Source: a bacterium (GTDB lineage Bacteria; Desulfobacterota; Deferrisomatia; Deferrisomatales; BM512). Taken from it: a stretch of 12,133 nt of DNA. Of the stretch, positions 8,073 to 12,133 are shown piece by piece. The number at the start of each line of letters is the position of its first letter. Position 1 is the first letter of the stretch. A program made the position numbers and the translations under genes. The DNA is taken from positions 1-12,133 of the forward strand of contig SRXB01000035.1 of the NCBI GenBank assembly GCA_009724975.1, given 5' to 3'. The notes beneath the pieces are model-generated. The model did not search any database and was not told the origin of the DNA. It worked only from the letters and a program-made list of their open reading frames with translations.

Positions 8073-8080
8073 CCTTTTTT
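8060..8080 (+). terminator. Candidate intrinsic terminator on the cobC stop codon
   Basis: GGTCA (8060-8064), loop ACGGC, TGACC (8070-8074), then six T (8075-8080). The right arm contains the cobC stop TGA. The five-pair stem is short, but the T run follows it directly. In the other direction no T run follows the hairpin, so it would act only on the plus-strand transcript. Confidence 0.42.
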
Positions 8081-9240
8081 CCGAGCCTCTGGCGAAGCTT
8101 TTCGATTTTTTCCCTGTCCTTCGGATGCCACGGGGTTTTTGAGAGGGCAACCTCCATCAGCTCAAGGGCCTCGGAGATTTCGCCTCCGGCGCGCTTTGCC
8201 GCCTTCGCCCCTTCGATGAGGTAAAAGGGCTCGGCGGGGTTCTTTTCGTGAAGAGAAAGGCAAAGCCTCGCCGCCTCTTTTGCCTCGCCCCTCTTTCGCA
8301 AAAGCCTTGAAAGCTCCTTTGCAGCCGCAAGGGTTTCCCCCGCCCCAAGGCCGAGGCCAAGAGCCTTCCTCAACTGTTCGAGGGCCTTTTCGCCGTGGCC
8401 GCGCCTTGCGTTGAAGACGCCGAGGTTTGCCAGCGCCGTGGGGCCGCAGGCGAAAGCGGGGTCGGCGAGGTGGTCAAGAAGGAGCGCCAGTGTCAATATG
8501 TCCAGCGAGTTATGCCAAAAGACCTCGCCCATTCTCCCGCTTTTACCGCGAAGTGAAAATTCCCGCCAGACGGCGGGAATATCGCGTCCGGCTATGTCGC
8601 CCTCCCTAACAAACCCCAGCAGTTCGCGCTCAAGGGTCTGCAATTTCGCGTCGCGGCAATCTTTGCGAAAGATTTTGCGGCAAAACTTCAAAAGATCTAG
8701 GTGGGGCAGGTTTTTAAAGGGGGTGGGAATCGAGTGGACCCGAAGTCTCTCCTCAATAACCGGCAGGTCGAAGTTGGCTCCGTTGTAGGTGACTATAGCG
8801 CGGCAGGTCTTAACCTCGGCGGCGGCGTCGAGGAGCGTTTCGGCTTCCGAGGCGGCGCTTTCCATGAAAAAGCGGCGGACCAAAAAGCCTTCACGTGGGA
8901 CTATTTTGCCAAGCCCGATTAAAAACGCCTTCGCCCCGTAGCCTATTCCGGTTGTTTCAATATCCAGAAAACCCAGCTCTTCAACGGAATCCAGGGCGCC
9001 GAGCTCCTGCGGGAAGAGGGCTTTCAGCTTTTCCGGCGAGAGGCGCTCCAGCGCGGCGACGCAGGCGTTGCCCGCCGTGAAATCGGCGCGGAAAAACTCC
9101 ACGTCGAAGGAGTTGGAAGTTGAATTAACGGATATTTTGCGCGCAGGGCCCGCTTTGGCCTGCGAAGGGGCCTCCCCGTCGCCTTTGCGCAGGAGGCCGG
9201 ACGCCAAAAGCTCCTCAATCCCCGTCCTTTTCCCCTTCAT
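8062..9240 (-). CDS. DEDDh exonuclease-fold protein (YprB-like, RNase_H_2 type) with TPR-like C-terminal tail
   Basis: The 392-residue protein contains a DnaQ-like 3'-5' exonuclease domain at about 88-260. Exo I is GFLDIETTG (Asp93, Glu95). Exo II is TYNGANFDLP at 151-160 (Asp158), and HLDLL (Asp182) follows. Exo III is HNSLDILTL with His243 and Asp247 in the H-x3-D spacing of the DEDDh class. All acidic residues are present, so nuclease activity is likely, but the substrate is unknown. Residues about 265-390 are helical and repeat-like (ALANLGVFNARRGHGEKALEQL, then RKRGEAKEAARLCLSL and SEALELMEVALSK), resembling tetratricopeptide repeats and suggesting protein contacts. Known YprB-like proteins share this layout of nuclease plus TPR-like tail. 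The N-terminal 45 residues are polar and look disordered. The ATG lies 4 bases after the deacetylase stop, with a GGGGAGG only at about 13 bases distance. The 3' end overlaps cobC on the opposite strand. Confidence 0.85.
   Translation of the reverse strand: MKGKRTGIEELLASGLLRKGDGEAPSQAKAGPARKISVNSTSNSFDVEFFRADFTAGNACVAALERLSPEKLKALFPQELGALDSVEELGFLDIETTGIGYGAKAFLIGLGKIVPREGFLVRRFFMESAASEAETLLDAAAEVKTCRAIVTYNGANFDLPVIEERLRVHSIPTPFKNLPHLDLLKFCRKIFRKDCRDAKLQTLERELLGFVREGDIAGRDIPAVWREFSLRGKSGRMGEVFWHNSLDILTLALLLDHLADPAFACGPTALANLGVFNARRGHGEKALEQLRKALGLGLGAGETLAAAKELSRLLRKRGEAKEAARLCLSLHEKNPAEPFYLIEGAKAAKRAGGEISEALELMEVALSKTPWHPKDREKIEKLRQRLGKKVSR
8559..8580 (-). repeat. Perfect 9-bp inverted repeat inside the exonuclease gene
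   Basis: ATTCCCGCC (8559-8567) and GGCGGGAAT (8572-8580) pair perfectly around a 4-base loop. Read on the minus strand, the stem is followed by three further T, giving AATTTTC after the GC core. This resembles a weak intragenic terminator or attenuator. It encodes Ile-Pro-Ala-Val-Trp-Arg-Glu-Phe of the protein, so it may be only a coding coincidence. Confidence 0.4.
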
Positions 9241-9244
9241 CGGG

Positions 9245-10573
9245 TCAGGCGAGCCTCCCCTTCTTTTCCACCGCGTCTTCGTCGCGAAGCTGGAGGGCGC
9301 AAAGGTCGTAATCGTTCTCGCTTGCCTTGGCGTAGGCCTCTTTGGCCTCGGCCAGGCAGGAGGGGCAGGCGCTCAGTGGCGCATGGGCGGTGAGGGATTT
9401 GCCGTGGCCCGAGGTGCGGCTGCGAAGGATTGAGGCCCCCGCGCATTTTTGGCAGACAGTTATCCTTTCGCTCCTGGACTCGGTTATTCCGGTTTCGTCG
9501 TGGAAGACCTCGTAGGCCCGGTCGTGGTGGGTCTTGGAGCCGAATTCCTTTACCGCCAGCTCCTCTCGGTGGTCAAAGCGCTGCATCATGAGGTCGCAAA
9601 GGCGCTTCAGGTATTCCGCCGTCTTCTCCGGCAGGTGCGAGACTTCCGGGTTGAACTCCGGCTCGATTACCCGCGAGGTGTCGAGCCCCGCCATGGCGAG
9701 CAGGATGCCGGTGTTGACGTAGGGCAGGGCCGACTGGACAGAGTAGCCACCCTCCAGCACCGCTATGTGGGGCTTGAGGCGGCGGGTTATCTCGGCGTAG
9801 CCCCGCGCCGTCACCGACATGTCGGTTATCGGGTCGGAGAAATGGTTGTCCTGACCGGCGGAGTTGATTATCAGGTCGGGCTTGAACCGGTCGAGGGCGG
9901 GGAGGACCAGGTTGTCCATGACGTAGAGATAACCTTCGTCGTTCGTGCCCGGGGGAAGGGGGATGTTCAGCGTGGTCCCGTAGCCGCCCGGGCCGCCGAA
10001 CTCCTGCGGGAAGCCCGACCCCGGGTAGAGGGTGCGCCCGTCCTGGTGGAGGGAGATGAAGAGGGTGTTCGGGTCGTTCCAGTAGATGTCCTGGGTCCCG
10101 TCGCCGTGGTGGCAGTCGGTGTCGACAATCGCCATGCGCAGCGGGCCGAAGTCACGGCGAAGTTTTTCCGCCATAACCGCCTCTATGTTGACAACGCAAA
10201 AGCCCCTGAGGCCGTAGACGTTTCGCATGGCGTGGTGGCCCGGGGGGCGCACCAGCGCGAAGGCCTTTTCCACCTCGCCGCGCATCACCGCCTCGCCCGC
10301 CGCTATCGCCCCGCCCGCCGAGATGAAGTGCGAGGGGGCCGCCACCTCCCGCACCGAGGGGAGGCAAAGGTGTACGCGCTCAATATCTTTGTCCGTGGCG
10401 AGCTCGGGCTGGTATTCGGTTATTCCATCGACGTCAAAGAGCCCCTCCTCGAAAATCTGGTCGCGGGTGTAGAGCAGCCGCTCCTCCCGTTCCGGATGGC
10501 TCGGGCTTATCGACCAGTCGAAGGCGGGGAAGAAGACGACGCCGGTTTTGCTGAGGGCCTTGGGGAACTTCAT
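9245..10573 (-). CDS. Histone-deacetylase-family zinc amidohydrolase with C-terminal Cys-pair extension
   Basis: This 442-residue protein has the arginase/deacetylase fold. Bacterial members remove acetyl or other acyl groups from amines such as acetylpolyamines or acetyl-lysine. Active-site residues are complete: RPPGHHA at 109-115 (His113, His114), DTDCHHGDGTQ at 151-161 (zinc ligands Asp153 and His155), GQDNHFSDP at 240-248 (zinc ligand Asp242), and the transition-state Tyr277 in LEGGYS. The catalytic domain ends near residue 330. A further ~110 residues follow that are not part of the catalytic fold, containing CQKC (374-377) and CPSC (403-406), which could bind a structural zinc. The substrate cannot be read from sequence; acetylpolyamine amidohydrolase, a protein deacetylase or another amidase are all possible. 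The ATG overlaps the HyuA stop (ATGA) and has a strong ribosome binding site; the exonuclease starts 4 bases after its stop. Confidence 0.92.
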   Translation of the reverse strand: MKFPKALSKTGVVFFPAFDWSISPSHPEREERLLYTRDQIFEEGLFDVDGITEYQPELATDKDIERVHLCLPSVREVAAPSHFISAGGAIAAGEAVMRGEVEKAFALVRPPGHHAMRNVYGLRGFCVVNIEAVMAEKLRRDFGPLRMAIVDTDCHHGDGTQDIYWNDPNTLFISLHQDGRTLYPGSGFPQEFGGPGGYGTTLNIPLPPGTNDEGYLYVMDNLVLPALDRFKPDLIINSAGQDNHFSDPITDMSVTARGYAEITRRLKPHIAVLEGGYSVQSALPYVNTGILLAMAGLDTSRVIEPEFNPEVSHLPEKTAEYLKRLCDLMMQRFDHREELAVKEFGSKTHHDRAYEVFHDETGITESRSERITVCQKCAGASILRSRTSGHGKSLTAHAPLSACPSCLAEAKEAYAKASENDYDLCALQLRDEDAVEKKGRLA

Positions 10574-12133
10574 TTTTCGCCTCCCGTGCCGACGCAGGCC
10601 AGAATGGAGGGGCGCACCTGAGCTTTTAGCCTGTGAATGGAACCGGCGCGGGCGTAATCCTCGATTATGTTGAAGCTCTCGCTCTCCACCACGTCCGGCT
10701 CAAAATCGCTTTCGGGAAGTCCCATCTCAAGCGCCAGCTTTTTGAGCGAATCGAAGCACTCGGCATGCAGTTGCGCCATCGAGTAGCTTTTTTGCACCTC
10801 GCGGTAGACCCCGGCCTCGGGTATGGAGAGGGAGCCGATGGCGGTGTCGGCGAGGCCGTTGACCTCAAGGTTGACTCCCGCAACCGCCGCGCCTATGGCG
10901 TTGGCCACCTCGAAGTGGGGAGGGACGAGCACCGGTATTCCAAGCGCCTCCTCCACGTATTTTTCAATCGCCCTGGCGGGTCCCCCCACCAGCACCGCCC
11001 GCCTCGGGCTGACCTTGTGACCCGCCAGAAGCTCTTTGATGGTGTAAACGGGCTTTTTGTTGACCTCGGCGACGAATTCCGCCAGCGCCGAGGCTATCGT
11101 CGCGCCCATCTCGCGCAAAATTGCCTTCGCGCACTCCTCTGGAGATTTAGAAAGAGCAGAGGCCAGCCCCGCCAGCGCCTCCCTTGCGGTGGCGCGGTCG
11201 CCCTCGGTGAGGCCGAGGAGAATCATCGCGTCGGTGGGGGTGGGCTCCGGCCCGCCTAGTGATTTGGCCGGCCCTTTGCGAAGGGGGCCGATGGCGAGCC
11301 TTCCCTTGACGCACTTCACCTCGCTGTCGCCGCCTATCGCGGCGGAGCGGTTGAAAAGCGAGCGTATCTGGGTCTTGTAGTCGCCTATCGTGGCCCCGTG
11401 AGGTTCGAGAAGGGGCACTGCGCCGACGAAAAGGGAGATGTCGGTGGTTGTCCCCCCAACATCCAGCGCAATTGTCTCGCCCTCCAGCGAATCGAGCGCC
11501 ATCACCCCCATTATCGAGGCGGCTGGGCCGGAGAGGGCGGTTTCGGCGGCGTTGTGGAAGGAACCGGCAAGGGCCGCTCCCCCGTTCGCGCCGAGGAGGT
11601 AGAGGGGGGCTTCGATGGAGTGCTCCCGCACCGAGGCCGAGAGGGAGCTTACGAATTCGCGTTGCCTTCGCCAGAGGCTTGCCGAGAGGTGGGCGGTGGC
11701 GACCCTTCTGGGGAAGTTGAGGGAGCCGCTTAGCCTGTGCGCGAGGGCGACGTGGTCGAAGAGGCGGTCGGCGAGGGCGCCGATGGCCAGTTCGTGGCTG
11801 GGATTTCGTCCGGCGAATTTTCCGGCCACGGCCACTACGCTTATCCCCTTGAAGGAGAGGTTTTCAAGTATGCGGTCTATCTCGCGGGGGTCTATGGGGA
11901 TTATCTCACGGCCACGGTGGTCCATCGCCCCCATGGCAAGGTGGCAGTAGGGCTGGCTGGTCATGAAGGAGGGGTTCATCCCAGGGCCGGACATTATGAT
12001 GAGTCCGGCGGGTTCGAGCCTTTTGGTCGCCACTGCGTTGGTTACGAGGGTGGTGGAGATGACTACGCGGCTCACCGAGGAGGCCGGTAGCCCCGCAAGG
12101 AGTTTTTCGAGCGCTTCCATGGAGCATTGGCGA
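10570..12133 (-). CDS. Hydantoinase/oxoprolinase-family protein, HyuA type (5' end outside window)
   Basis: HyuA-type proteins have an ASKHA ATP-binding fold. Members hydrolyse hydantoins or 5-oxoproline with ATP, or form subunits of acetone and acetophenone carboxylases. The frame stays open to the window edge (Arg-Gln-Cys-Ser before the first visible Met at 12118-12120). The family's N-terminal DVGGT loop, normally about 50 residues before the STTLVTNAVA segment, is missing from view; the gene therefore begins outside the window. Numbered from that Met, visible motifs are STTLVTNAVATKR (22-34), ALSGPAAS (195-202), the second phosphate loop LDVGGTTTDIS (219-229), IGGDSE (262-267), PEPTPTDA (291-298), GGPAR (379-383) and PPHFEVANAIGAAVA (400-414). 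The C-terminus continues to 516 residues. No HyuB partner follows; a deacetylase-family gene does, overlapping by four bases. The reaction is unknown and the family is often misnamed, so only the family is assigned. Confidence 0.88.
   Translation of the reverse strand, partial: RQCSMEALEKLLAGLPASSVSRVVISTTLVTNAVATKRLEPAGLIIMSGPGMNPSFMTSQPYCHLAMGAMDHRGREIIPIDPREIDRILENLSFKGISVVAVAGKFAGRNPSHELAIGALADRLFDHVALAHRLSGSLNFPRRVATAHLSASLWRRQREFVSSLSASVREHSIEAPLYLLGANGGAALAGSFHNAAETALSGPAASIMGVMALDSLEGETIALDVGGTTTDISLFVGAVPLLEPHGATIGDYKTQIRSLFNRSAAIGGDSEVKCVKGRLAIGPLRKGPAKSLGGPEPTPTDAMILLGLTEGDRATAREALAGLASALSKSPEECAKAILREMGATIASALAEFVAEVNKKPVYTIKELLAGHKVSPRRAVLVGGPARAIEKYVEEALGIPVLVPPHFEVANAIGAAVAGVNLEVNGLADTAIGSLSIPEAGVYREVQKSYSMAQLHAECFDSLKKLALEMGLPESDFEPDVVESESFNIIEDYARAGSIHRLKAQVRPSILACVGTGGEK
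10580..10585 (-). promoter_or_regulatory. Ribosome binding site of the deacetylase-family gene, inside the hyuA end
   Basis: On the minus strand GGGAGG stands 6 bases before the ATG at 10573, within the last codons of the HyuA-type gene. It fixes the start and indicates efficient translation linked to the upstream gene. Confidence 0.65.

Noticed and set aside
9449..10621. A 390-codon open frame on the plus strand opposite the deacetylase-family gene
   Set aside because: It is the antisense shadow of a gene with complete catalytic motifs. Its translation is Val/Gly/Arg-rich with no recognisable domain, as expected opposite GC-rich code.
11267..11292. Imperfect hairpin around GGCCCTT-TGCG-AAGGGGGCC in the HyuA-type gene
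   Set aside because: Needs a bulge, has no T run on either strand and sits in ordinary coding sequence.

Overview
The window comes from a GC-rich Gram-negative bacterium. The Gram-negative call rests on a TamB-like translocation factor and an Omp85 barrel protein, which need an outer membrane. The combination of a TamB/Omp85 pair, a cobUTSC set, a bacterial histone-deacetylase-fold protein and a HyuA-type protein, with frequent ATA and AGG codons despite high GC, would fit a deltaproteobacterial-type lineage. That placement is inference from gene content, not from a marker gene. I saw no rRNA, tRNA, CRISPR array, insertion sequence or phage gene. Coding density is almost complete: the largest gap between genes is 23 bases (5639-5661), so no stretch over 300 bases lacks a gene.

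The plus-strand half (1-8072) is one tightly packed gene string. It begins with the 3' part of a tamB-like gene cut by the window edge. An unusually long Omp85 (BamA/TamA) protein with about seven POTRA-like domains follows. Then come cobU, cobT, cobS and cobC, which together attach and finish the nucleotide loop of cobalamin: CobU activates adenosylcobinamide to the GDP form, CobT makes alpha-ribazole phosphate from the lower-ligand base, CobS joins the two, and CobC removes the phosphate. Genes overlap by one to four bases at three junctions (tamB/omp85, omp85/cobU, cobS/cobC) and are 23 and 3 bases apart at the others, so the cobalamin genes look co-transcribed with the envelope genes. No B12 riboswitch or promoter lies between the two groups.

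The minus-strand half (12133 down to 8062) is a second tight string running toward the first. It begins with a HyuA-type hydantoinase/oxoprolinase protein, cut at its 5' end by the window edge. Next is a histone-deacetylase-family amidohydrolase with an added C-terminal Cys-pair segment. The last gene is a DEDDh exonuclease-fold protein with a helical, TPR-like tail. HyuA and the deacetylase overlap by ATGA, and the exonuclease starts 4 bases after the deacetylase stop. All key deacetylase zinc and tyrosine residues and all exonuclease acidic residues are present, so both look active. What the three do together is not known to me.

The two strings meet tail to tail and overlap by 11 bases. A small hairpin followed by six T sits exactly on the cobC stop codon and is the best terminator candidate in the window. 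Nothing here is a clear new system. The most interesting points are the seven-POTRA Omp85, the B12 genes coupled to envelope genes, the HyuA-deacetylase-exonuclease string, and the overlapping convergent ends.
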